6,519 bases of DNA from RGIG4074 sp964615285 (GCA_964615285.1 CAZTND010000062.1:1-6519); one strand, 5' to 3'. Counted from the first letter of the stretch, positions 1 to 6,240 are shown. A program made the numbers and translations. The notes: generated by a model not told the origin, from the sequence alone.

Positions 1-25
1 TTTTTATCTTAAAATGCAACTCCAT
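1..25 (-). CDS. Start of a truncated protein gene (first 8 codons only)
   Basis: An ATG at 25-23 on the minus strand opens a frame reading MELHFKIK and runs off the window edge. A GGAG Shine-Dalgarno (plus strand 34-37) sits 8 nt upstream, which is ideal spacing. The position also fits: same strand as the operon, beginning about 180 bp after that operon's terminator. Eight residues do not allow a product to be named. The call rests only on the ribosome-binding site, the start codon and the context. Confidence 0.4.
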
Positions 26-205
26 GAGCAAATCTCCGGAAAATTATTTTCACGCACAAAAGTCAAACCGCAATCGGAACTGTTTTCTCTTGAAATTTGA
101 CCGCACGGCAACTTCTTTTCCCCCGTTCCCGCCCAAACGATCCCTTATCTGTAATATTTTATTGTATATCCCGAGATCGGCGCCAAACATACCCTCTGCC
201 CGAAA
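26..205. other. Intergenic region after the lon operon terminator
   Basis: This stretch has no convincing gene. It should hold the promoter of the minus-strand gene starting at 25. A/T-rich patches that could supply a -10 lie at about 149-170 and 43-55, but neither has a well-spaced -35, so no promoter is called. A short palindrome (GAAAA-TAA-TTTTC on minus, 41-53) lies just upstream of the GGAG site. Overlapping small frames here are not supported by ribosome-binding sites or by recognisable protein. Confidence 0.4.
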
Positions 206-244
206 CAACAAAAACTGCCGCCGCCCGCAAACGCGGACGGCGGC
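206..244 (-). terminator. Intrinsic (rho-independent) terminator of the lon operon
   Basis: On the minus strand a 12-bp stem with one G-U wobble (plus-strand arms 217-228 and 233-244) closes a four-base GTTT loop. It is G/C-rich throughout and is followed after two bases by TTTTT and then a G/T-rich run. It starts 8 bp beyond the CDF gene's stop codon, so it most likely ends the lon-engB-sugar transferase-CDF transcript. Confidence 0.92.
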
Positions 245-251
245 CCCGATC

Positions 252-1181
252 TCATTCTTCCATTTCCGCCTGCGGCGGCTCATGATTGTCCTCGCCGGTG
301 AGCGGATTGACGTGCACCATGCAGTGCTTTATATTTTCGCCGATCTCGTGTTCGACGCGGGCATGGACCCGTTCGGCGATGCGGTGCGCCTCGATGAGCG
401 ACAGGTCGGCGCAGACGGCTATTTCCAGATCGACGAAAATTTTATTGCCGTATTGGCGGGTGCGCAGCACGTCGATGCGTTCAACGCCGTCCATAGAGAG
501 GACGGTCTCTTCGATCGCCTTCTCCGCGGCGGGATCCGCCGCCTTATCCACGAGCTGGTCGACCGCGATGCGGCAGATGCCCCACGCCGCGCGAACGATC
601 ATGACGGAGATGAAGAGGGAAGCGACGGGGTCGAGCACGGCGACGCCGCACATGGCGCCCACGATGCCCACGACCGCCCCGACCGATGAAAGCGAATCGC
701 TCAGATGATCGACCGCCATGCCGTGCAGCGCCGAAGAGTTCAGCTTTTTGGCGCGACGCTCGGTATAGATGTACAGCCCGCCCTTGACGAGGATGGACCC
801 GACCGCCGTCAGAAGCGCGACGAACGAAGGCGCCGGGGGCACCGTTCCGCCGACGATCTCCGCAATGGATTCCGCCGCCTGCAGCGCGATGACGATGGCC
901 GTGGCGGTGCATACGGCGGCAAGGATGAGGGCGGCGATGCACTCCATGCGCTCGTGCCCGTAAGGATGACCCTTATCCGATTTACGCGCCGAGATGCGCA
1001 CGCCCACGATGACGACGGCGCCCGAAAAACAATCGGTCAAAGATTGCGCCGCGTCCGAAACGAGCGCGGCGGAATGTGCGAATACCCCGCCGAGCAGTTT
1101 GGCGACCGCCAAAAAAGCGTTGCCCGCCAATGTGACCGCGGAGGCGCGATTGACTTGTTTTACATATTCCTTTTCGGACAT
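252..1181 (-). CDS. Cation diffusion facilitator (CDF) family metal cation exporter
   Basis: A 309-residue inner-membrane protein of the CDF family, which exports divalent metals (Zn, Mn, Fe, Co) in exchange for protons. Six hydrophobic segments are visible at about 14-33, 38-62, 80-103, 118-137, 163-182 and 185-206. A cytoplasmic ferredoxin-like C-terminal domain follows at about 215-292, ending in the family-typical MVHVNP. The loop after TM2 has D69, H72 and H76 in HPYGH, matching site B of E. coli FieF (YiiP). The transport site is unusual: TM2 has Q46 and D50 in SDAAQSLTD where many relatives have His-Asp, and TM5 has D158 and D162 in VDHLSD where His-Asp is common. This leans away from a classical zinc site, possibly towards manganese (inference). 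The start is supported by a TGAGGGG Shine-Dalgarno overlapping the upstream stop codon, 6 nt from ATG. It is the last gene of the lon operon, 10 nt after its neighbour. The family is certain; the metal is not. Confidence 0.93.
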   Translation of the reverse strand: MSEKEYVKQVNRASAVTLAGNAFLAVAKLLGGVFAHSAALVSDAAQSLTDCFSGAVVIVGVRISARKSDKGHPYGHERMECIAALILAAVCTATAIVIALQAAESIAEIVGGTVPPAPSFVALLTAVGSILVKGGLYIYTERRAKKLNSSALHGMAVDHLSDSLSSVGAVVGIVGAMCGVAVLDPVASLFISVMIVRAAWGICRIAVDQLVDKAADPAAEKAIEETVLSMDGVERIDVLRTRQYGNKIFVDLEIAVCADLSLIEAHRIAERVHARVEHEIGENIKHCMVHVNPLTGEDNHEPPQAEMEE

Positions 1182-1191
1182 GGTATGCCCC

Positions 1192-2064
1192 TCACTCGTC
1201 GGCGGGTGGTTCCTCCGTCCCGTCGGGCAGATCTTTCGGTCCGGCGGCAGGCGGGGTCTCTTTCTCCGTCGCCGCAGGCTCCTCCTGCGCCGGAGGGGCT
1301 ATCCCCTCTTCGGCCAATGCCGCGGCATAGTCCTCCCGGGAAATTTCCCCGCGGGACAGCAGCGCTTCGGCATAGCTCATTTCCGCCGTTTCGCCGACGA
1401 TCTCGTATTTTTCGCCGCGGATCCCGCGGACGAGGGCGGTCACCAGAATGGCGACGTCGGAGAAGAAGCCGAACCGCGCGGCATATTCCCGCTCCGCCCG
1501 GAACAGGTCCTCATACGTCACGCCCGCATCCTTATCCGCGGGCAGAACGGACGGATGAAAGTAGCCGGGCCGCACGGAAAAGCGGGCGTAATCCTCTTCC
1601 GTCACGAATTTCTCGTCGACGGGGGAGAGCGCCCACCCGCCCACGAGGCTGGTGCGCAGGGTGAGGAGATCGAACACGGCGGGCAGTTTTTCGATGCCCG
1701 TCCGGTGCAGGACCGCCCCCAAAGCGGTATATTCCCCGTTCAGATCGTCCCTGACGGTGAACGAATGGAGCGCGACCTTCTTTCCGTTCTTCCCCGCGAC
1801 GATGCGGGTGGAAAACACGCTCTTGTATTCGTTCGTCTTTATCATATGCGCGCGGGAGAGCGCGATGACAACCAGCCACACGGGCGAAGTGACGAGCGTC
1901 GCCACCAAGCCGCACAGAAAATCGAGTATATTTTTGAACACCAGGCGGTACGTGACGGCGACGATGACCAACACAATGAGTATGTCGATGAGCACAAACA
2001 GCAGTACGCCGTACCATTCGGTCAGAAAATCGCCCAGGTCGGCGGCAAGTAAAAATTCGTTCAT
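1192..2064 (-). CDS. Divergent bacterial sugar transferase (phosphoglycosyl transferase-like), probably catalytically altered
   Basis: A 290-residue membrane protein. An extra transmembrane helix at about 18-40 precedes a segment resembling the bacterial sugar-transferase family (PglC/WcaJ type, which moves a sugar phosphate onto undecaprenyl phosphate). KNILDFLCGL...VTSPVW (44-63) matches the re-entrant membrane helix with its Ser-Pro break (S60-P61). LHRTGIEKLPAVFDLL (119-134) aligns with the family's LRxTSLDELPQxxNVL, SLVGG (139-143) with SLVGPRP, and FSVRPGY (162-168) with KVRPGITG. The catalytic Asp-Glu is replaced by E125-K126 and the PRP of GPRP is lost, so normal transferase activity is doubtful. 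Residues 229-251 (ALLSRGEISREDYAAAL) resemble a SHOCT-type helical hairpin and precede a Pro/Glu/Ala-rich tail (252-290). The ATG overlaps the engB stop as ATGA, and an AGGGGG lies 4 nt upstream. It could be a regulatory or scaffold homologue. Family membership is inferred from the motif series; the function is unknown. Confidence 0.72.
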   Translation of the reverse strand: MNEFLLAADLGDFLTEWYGVLLFVLIDILIVLVIVAVTYRLVFKNILDFLCGLVATLVTSPVWLVVIALSRAHMIKTNEYKSVFSTRIVAGKNGKKVALHSFTVRDDLNGEYTALGAVLHRTGIEKLPAVFDLLTLRTSLVGGWALSPVDEKFVTEEDYARFSVRPGYFHPSVLPADKDAGVTYEDLFRAEREYAARFGFFSDVAILVTALVRGIRGEKYEIVGETAEMSYAEALLSRGEISREDYAAALAEEGIAPPAQEEPAATEKETPPAAGPKDLPDGTEEPPADE

Positions 2065-2672
2065 AGGTCCCCCTCGTTCGGTCCTCCGTTGTTTATTGTA
2101 ATGACTTTTTCTATTTTTCCGAGCAGTTCCTCCCTGCCGGCGCGGGTCTGGGAGGAAGTAATAAGAACATTCAGCCGCGTCAGGCCGATGCTGTCCGCGA
2201 TCTGTTTGGCATGGCTCTCCGCACGCATGCGGGAGAGTTTATCCGCCTTGGTCAGCACGGCCGTAAACGGAACGATATAATAATTGAGCAACTCGATCAT
2301 GGCGACGTCGTCCTCGGTCGCGCCGTGACGGATGTCGATCAGGACAAAGGCATGGGCTATATCTTTCGGCCGTTCAAAAAATTTCTGCAAGGTGACGCCC
2401 CACTTCTCTTTTTCGGCCTTGGACACCGCCGCATAGCCGTATCCCGGCAGATCGGCAAGCAAAAAATCGCCGAAATCAAAGTAATTCACCAGCCGCGTGC
2501 GGCCGGACGCCGCGCTCGTCCGGGCTAAATTTTTTCGGTTCGCCAGCATATTGATGAGCGAACTCTTGCCGACATTGGACTTGCCGCAGACGGCGATCAT
2601 GGGTTTGCCGGGCGTCAAAAATTGCTCCGCCCGCGCCGCCGATGTGACGAATGCTGCGTTTTTAACGATCAT
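2061..2672 (-). CDS. engB: EngB/YsxC ribosome biogenesis GTP-binding protein
   Basis: A 203-residue TRAFAC-class GTPase needed for assembly of the 50S ribosomal subunit; it acts in the cytoplasm, and the length is normal for the family. The G motifs are in order: G1 GKSNVGKS (30-37), G2 around T59 in SGRTRLVNYF, G3 DLPG (74-77) within the family signature DLPGYGYAAVSK, G4 TKAD (141-144) and G5 SS (173-174). GKSNVGKSSLIN separates it from Era and EngA. The segment before G2 reads AASGRT where B. subtilis YsxC, as I recall it, has KPGKT; this is a mild variation. The ATG follows the lon stop codon with no gap, and a GGGG 7 nt upstream is only a weak Shine-Dalgarno, so coupling to lon translation is likely. 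Lon followed by engB is the order known in Bacillus. The call is secure. Confidence 0.97.
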   Translation of the reverse strand: MIVKNAAFVTSAARAEQFLTPGKPMIAVCGKSNVGKSSLINMLANRKNLARTSAASGRTRLVNYFDFGDFLLADLPGYGYAAVSKAEKEKWGVTLQKFFERPKDIAHAFVLIDIRHGATEDDVAMIELLNYYIVPFTAVLTKADKLSRMRAESHAKQIADSIGLTRLNVLITSSQTRAGREELLGKIEKVITINNGGPNEGDL

Positions 2673-4988
2673 TTATAACCCCGGAATGGCGTTGGAGAAC
2701 ACCGCCTGCACGGTCTCCGCCGCGATGAAATTCATATCCGAACGCACCGCCTCGGGAATTTCGTCCAGATCGCGCGCGTTCTCGGTGGGGATGATAACGT
2801 TGCGGATGCCGATGCGGTGCGCCGCCAGCGCCTTCTCCTTCAACCCGCCGATGGGCAGCACCCTGCCGCGCAGCGTGATCTCGCCCGTCATGGCAATGTC
2901 GTGCCGCACGGGCTTGTGCGTGAATGCCGAAAGCGCCGCCGTGGCGATGGTGACCCCCGCGCTCGGCCCGTCCTTGGGCGTCGCCCCCTCGGGCACATGA
3001 ATGTGGACGTCCGTCTTTTCGAAGGCGGCGGCGTCGATGCCGTATTCCTCCGCGTGCGCATGGATATAGGTGAGCGCGGCCTGCGCCGACTCCTTCATGA
3101 CGTCGCCGAGTTTGCCGGTCAGGCGCACTTCCCCTTTGCCCTCGGAGAGCGCGACCTCCACGGTGAGCGTGGTGCCGCCGACCGCCGTCCAGGCGAGCCC
3201 CGTCGCCGCGCCCACTTCGTCCGCGGGGAGCATCTTGTCCTCGCGGTAATGCTTCTTGGGCCCGAGGTATTTTTCCACGCCCGCCTCGTCCACGGTCACT
3301 TTGGGCATGCTCTGATCGTCCGCAAAGGATACGGCGATCTTGCGGCAGCTCGTGCCGATGTTGCGCTCCAGGCTCCGGACGCCCGCTTCGAGCGTATAAT
3401 TGTCGATGACCGAACGGATGGCACCGTCCGTGAAAGAAATCTGCTCTTCGCTCAATCCGTTTTCTTCTATCTTCTTGGGGCACAGATACCGCTTGGCGAT
3501 CTCGATTTTTTCGGGCATGGTATAGCCGTTCAGCTCGATGACCTCCATGCGGTCGAGCAGGGGCGCGGGAATGGTTTCCAGGGTGTTTGCCGTGGCGATG
3601 AAGAGCACTTTGGAAAGATCGTACGGCTCTTCGAGATACCGGTCGCGGAAAGTGGAGTTCTGCTCGGGGTCGAGCACCTCCAGAAGGGCGCTGGCGGGGT
3701 CGCCGCGCATGTCCGAGGACACCTTGTCGATCTCATCCAGCAAAAACACGGGATTGATCGTTTCCGCTTCCTTCATGGCGTACAGAATGCGCCCGGGCAT
3801 GGATCCGATGTAAGTGCGCCTGTGCCCGCGGATCTCCGCCTCGTCCTTGACGCCGCCGAGGCTCATGCGGACGAACTTGCGCCCCAGCGCATGCGCCACC
3901 GAATGCGCCACCGAGGTCTTGCCCACGCCGGGCGGCCCGACAAAACAGAGAATGGGCGCGCGCAAGTTTCCCGTCAGCTTGAGCACGGCGAGGTATTCGG
4001 TGATGCGCTCCTTGATCTTTTCCAGCCCGTAGTGATCTTCGTCGAGCACTTTGACGCAGTCGCTCAAAAGTTCGGTATCCTTTGTCTGCTCTGTCCAGGG
4101 AAGATCGAGGATCCAGTCGAGATATGTGCGGACGACGGTGTATTCGGGAGAGGCGTTCTGCATCTTATCCATGCGCGAAAGCTCTTTGAGCGCCTTCTTT
4201 TTGATCCCCTCCGGCAGGTTTTTCTCTTCGATCTTTTTTCTGAGTTCCTCCCGCTCGTCCTCATCCTCGCCCAACTCCTTGCGGATGGCGCGCATCTGTT
4301 CGCGCAGGTAATACTCCTTCTGCGACTGGTCGATGTTCTTGCGCACGGCGGCGGAAATTTTGCGTTCGAGCTTGGAGATCTCCAGCTCGTCGTTCAGGCA
4401 GGTCTCGAAGAGGCGCAGCCTGTCCGCCATGTGATTTTCGGCAAGCAGTTCCTGCTTGACCTCCTTGCGGATGCGCATGCCGCCCGCGGCGAGATTGATG
4501 TAGCGGTCGATGTCGCCGCAGGTCTCGAGCTGCGACCAGACTTCTTTGGCAAGCCGCCCTTCCGCCTGCTGTATATCGCGCACGATGGCGCGCGCGGAGC
4601 GGAAAAGCGCCTCTTCCAGCATATCGTTGTCGTGCACCGAACGAATCTCTTCGCATTCAACAAAGAAACACCCGTCCGAAAGTTCTGTTTCGGTCGCCCG
4701 GGCGCGGTACATCGCCTCCACCGTGATGCGATTGGGCAACAATCCTCCCGCACGGCGGATCTGACACACGCATCCGACAGTGTACAGGTCGTCCGCCGTA
4801 AGATTGTTTTCCGCGTCTCCGCGCTGGGCGCAGACGAACACCGTCTTGTCCCGCGCGTCCGCCAGGGCGATCGCCTTGACGGAGCACTCCCGTTCGGCAT
4901 CCACCGTGACGATGGTGTCGGGAAAAATGACTTTGTCGCGCAGAGGTATGACGGGCAATGTCCGTATTTTCAGCTTTTCTTTTTCCAT
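2673..4988 (-). CDS. lon: Lon ATP-dependent serine protease (LonA type)
   Basis: A 771-residue cytoplasmic AAA+ protease that unfolds and degrades misfolded and regulatory proteins. Order of parts: N-terminal substrate domain (LPVIPLRDKVIFP from residue 11 to about 190), a charged helical linker (about 200-260), the AAA+ module with Walker A GPPGVGKT (351-358), Walker B FLLDEID (415-421), sensor-1 N468, arginine finger R480 and sensor-2 R538, then the protease domain. The catalytic pair is S676 in PKDGPSAG and K719 in GGLKEKALA, 43 residues apart exactly as S679/K722 of E. coli Lon. The start at 4988 was chosen because AAGGA lies 9 nt upstream and the distance to LPVIPLRD is typical. An in-frame ATG at 5012 would add 8 residues but has only a poor ribosome-binding site. 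It is first in the operon, behind the promoter at 5072-5100. No CIRCE or CtsR operator is seen. Confidence 0.98.
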   Translation of the reverse strand: MEKEKLKIRTLPVIPLRDKVIFPDTIVTVDAERECSVKAIALADARDKTVFVCAQRGDAENNLTADDLYTVGCVCQIRRAGGLLPNRITVEAMYRARATETELSDGCFFVECEEIRSVHDNDMLEEALFRSARAIVRDIQQAEGRLAKEVWSQLETCGDIDRYINLAAGGMRIRKEVKQELLAENHMADRLRLFETCLNDELEISKLERKISAAVRKNIDQSQKEYYLREQMRAIRKELGEDEDEREELRKKIEEKNLPEGIKKKALKELSRMDKMQNASPEYTVVRTYLDWILDLPWTEQTKDTELLSDCVKVLDEDHYGLEKIKERITEYLAVLKLTGNLRAPILCFVGPPGVGKTSVAHSVAHALGRKFVRMSLGGVKDEAEIRGHRRTYIGSMPGRILYAMKEAETINPVFLLDEIDKVSSDMRGDPASALLEVLDPEQNSTFRDRYLEEPYDLSKVLFIATANTLETIPAPLLDRMEVIELNGYTMPEKIEIAKRYLCPKKIEENGLSEEQISFTDGAIRSVIDNYTLEAGVRSLERNIGTSCRKIAVSFADDQSMPKVTVDEAGVEKYLGPKKHYREDKMLPADEVGAATGLAWTAVGGTTLTVEVALSEGKGEVRLTGKLGDVMKESAQAALTYIHAHAEEYGIDAAAFEKTDVHIHVPEGATPKDGPSAGVTIATAALSAFTHKPVRHDIAMTGEITLRGRVLPIGGLKEKALAAHRIGIRNVIIPTENARDLDEIPEAVRSDMNFIAAETVQAVFSNAIPGL

Positions 4989-4997
4989 TTTTGTCTT

Positions 4998-5002
4998 TCC
5001 TT
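4998..5002 (-). promoter_or_regulatory. Shine-Dalgarno site deciding the lon start
   Basis: On the minus strand AAGGA, extending to AAGGAAAG, lies 9 nt before the ATG at 4988-4986. Upstream of the alternative ATG at 5012 the best match is GAG only 4 nt away. The site therefore favours the 771-residue Lon over the 779-residue form. Confidence 0.65.
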
Positions 5003-5014
5003 GCGTTTCCATAC

Positions 5015-5113
5015 GTCTCTGAGAACAGTATACTTCAATTCTTATTCTTACTTATAAACTTATTTTCTGTAATTATAACATAATTAAAAAAATTTATCAA
5101 GATTTTCAGAGAC
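5015..5113. repeat. 11-bp inverted repeat framing the lon promoter and leader
   Basis: The arms are GTCTCTGAGAA at 5015-5025 and TTTTCAGAGAC at 5103-5113 (plus strand). They are reverse complements at 10 of 11 positions, with an exact 8-bp core. The right arm ends 2 bp upstream of the lon -35 box; the left arm lies in the 5' leader just before the start codons. The placement suggests two operator half-sites, or pairing of flanking DNA, but chance cannot be excluded in so short a repeat. Confidence 0.5.
5072..5100 (-). promoter_or_regulatory. Sigma-A-type promoter of the lon operon
   Basis: On the minus strand the -35 TTGATA (plus 5095-5100; 5 of 6 consensus) and -10 TATAAT (plus 5072-5077; 6 of 6) are 17 bp apart. 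The spacer and surroundings are very A/T-rich. Transcription would begin near 5065, leaving a leader of about 75 nt before the lon start at 4988. A second -10-like TATACT at 5027-5032 lacks a matching -35. Confidence 0.85.
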
Positions 5114-5131
5114 TACAAATCCCGGCGACCT

Positions 5132-5149
5132 TCATGTCTTACGACACGA
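5132..5149 (-). other. Hairpin with GNRA-type loop downstream of the acyltransferase gene
   Basis: Minus-strand RNA would fold a 7-bp stem with one G-U pair (plus arms 5132-5138 and 5143-5149) closed by a GUAA tetraloop, 4 nt after the acyltransferase stop codon. No U-tract follows directly; the nearest T-run (5084-5092) is about 40 nt on and lies inside the lon promoter. It may act as a weak terminator or 3' end stabiliser. No canonical terminator was found between this gene and lon. Confidence 0.45.
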
Positions 5150-5153
5150 TCCC

Positions 5154-6203
5154 CTAAATCGGGGGCGGCTTTTCAGACTGCTGCCGTTTTTCGGACGGTT
5201 TCAGATGCAGCACGCGGCACAGAACGTTCAGCACGCGCTTTTCAAAGGGCGCGAACAATTTATACCCGATCAAAAGAAGAATAAAGGTATAAATATAGCA
5301 ATCGAGAGGTGTCGAAAGCGTCAAATTCAATCCGACCACCCCCGACAGGGCCGAAACGGACTCTTTCAGAATATATTCGCTGCCGCATAGATAAAGCGTA
5401 TTTTTCCCGATATTGCAAAAAAGCGCGACATTCCTGCAACAATAAGAGATCAAGACCCAAAACCAGATCAAAAGGATCGCACGCACCAGCTCGACGACGG
5501 CACCCATCCAAAAAACAAGCCCCCGCAACCGATCGAGCGGATCCATTCCCCAAAACACCGCCAACGCATAGCCGGCAAGCAGCACCCCGCTGAGCAGCAA
5601 GGGGATCTTTACCCTCTTCCTTTCGCTGTCGAAACCCCTTTGAATGAACGGGAACAAAACATATCCGAACGCGTAAAAAATCATATAATTCAACGCGCTG
5701 TCCACATTGTAATACCATTTCGGCGGCGAAATAAGATAATACGAAAGAAAATAAAGGGCCAGACAGATCAACAGGATCAGCCACCTGAATTTTATTTTCT
5801 TTATGAACCAAAACAAGACAGACATTACGAAAAGACAGGTAAGGAACCAGAGCGTTGCCGCCAGAAAGGTGTTGCGCACCGCCCCGCGGAGAATGACCTC
5901 TGTCCAAGCCACGGCAAATCCGTATGAACCGTTGGTTCTGATGATACAAAGCAGGAGCGAAACGAAGGCAAAAGCAAAAAACGGCAACAGCAGTCCTGCC
6001 GTCTTTTTTCGCAGATAAACAAAAAAATTATCGTCGCGGTTCAAAAATTCCGTACACCCCGATAAAAAGAAAAAAAGCGGGACATGATAAGAAAAGACAA
6101 AATTCAAAGACGACCCGTTTTCCACCGGAAAATGACCGAGATAGATGGCGAAGATCCCGAAAAATTTTGCCGCATCTATCCATTGTACCCTGATTTTTCC
6201 CAT
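5154..6203 (-). CDS. Acyltransferase-3 family integral membrane protein (probable glycan O-acetyltransferase)
   Basis: A 349-residue, highly hydrophobic protein with about ten membrane segments. Its N-terminus matches the acyltransferase-3/fucose 4-O-acetylase-like group: QWIDAAKFFGIFAIYLGHF with the conserved H24, then SYHVPLFFFLSG (38-49, H40). KKTAGLLLPFFAF, TLWFLTCLF and IGKNTLYLCGSEY follow in the expected order. Relatives transfer acetyl or other acyl groups to cell-surface or secreted sugars; the acceptor here is unknown. The His commonly found after the GKNTL segment is not evident (CGSEYIL). The start at 6203 has AAAAGG 6 nt upstream. The in-frame ATG at 6242 overlaps the promoter -10 and would lie upstream of the transcript start, so it is rejected. 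The C-terminal tail is basic and polar. The gene is visibly more A/T-rich than lon, suggesting separate acquisition. It lies 165 bp from lon's start on the same strand. Confidence 0.88.
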   Translation of the reverse strand: MGKIRVQWIDAAKFFGIFAIYLGHFPVENGSSLNFVFSYHVPLFFFLSGCTEFLNRDDNFFVYLRKKTAGLLLPFFAFAFVSLLLCIIRTNGSYGFAVAWTEVILRGAVRNTFLAATLWFLTCLFVMSVLFWFIKKIKFRWLILLICLALYFLSYYLISPPKWYYNVDSALNYMIFYAFGYVLFPFIQRGFDSERKRVKIPLLLSGVLLAGYALAVFWGMDPLDRLRGLVFWMGAVVELVRAILLIWFWVLISYCCRNVALFCNIGKNTLYLCGSEYILKESVSALSGVVGLNLTLSTPLDCYIYTFILLLIGYKLFAPFEKRVLNVLCRVLHLKPSEKRQQSEKPPPI

Positions 6204-6209
6204 AAAATA

Positions 6210-6215
6210 CCTTTT
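6210..6215 (-). promoter_or_regulatory. Shine-Dalgarno site of the acyltransferase gene
   Basis: AAAAGG on the minus strand lies 6 nt before the ATG at 6203-6201. It lies within the short leader predicted from the promoter at 6241-6270 and supports the shorter protein. Confidence 0.6.
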
Positions 6216-6240
6216 GTTCTTTATTTGAATGACGCTATCC

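Noticed and set aside
61..102. AGTCAAA and TTTGACC as a CtsR-type heat-shock operator
   Set aside because: CtsR sites are direct heptad repeats separated by a few bases on one strand; these are on opposite strands about 28 bp apart.
24..689. A plus-strand 221-codon frame starting near the left edge
   Set aside because: It runs through the operon terminator and into the CDF gene antisense, with no Shine-Dalgarno and no recognisable protein features.
994..2052. A 352-codon plus-strand frame antisense to the CDF and sugar-transferase-like genes, and a similar one at 705-1664
   Set aside because: The residues are low-complexity Arg/Gly/Pro-rich, they cross two well-supported genes, and they lack ribosome-binding sites. 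They are shadows of G/C-rich coding DNA.
5027..5032. TATACT on the minus strand as a second lon -10 box
   Set aside because: No acceptable -35 lies 16-18 bp upstream, while TTGATA-17-TATAAT further up is far stronger.
2817..5057. A 746-codon open frame on the plus strand, antisense to lon
   Set aside because: Lon is certain from its ATPase and protease motifs. The mirror frame is the usual consequence of G/C-biased third codon positions avoiding stops on the opposite strand; it has no recognisable domain.
5041..5063. Repeated CTTAT/CTTA words in the lon leader as an iteron-like array
   Set aside because: Spacing is irregular (6, 4 and 8 bp) and the words are short in an A/T-rich stretch, so chance explains them.
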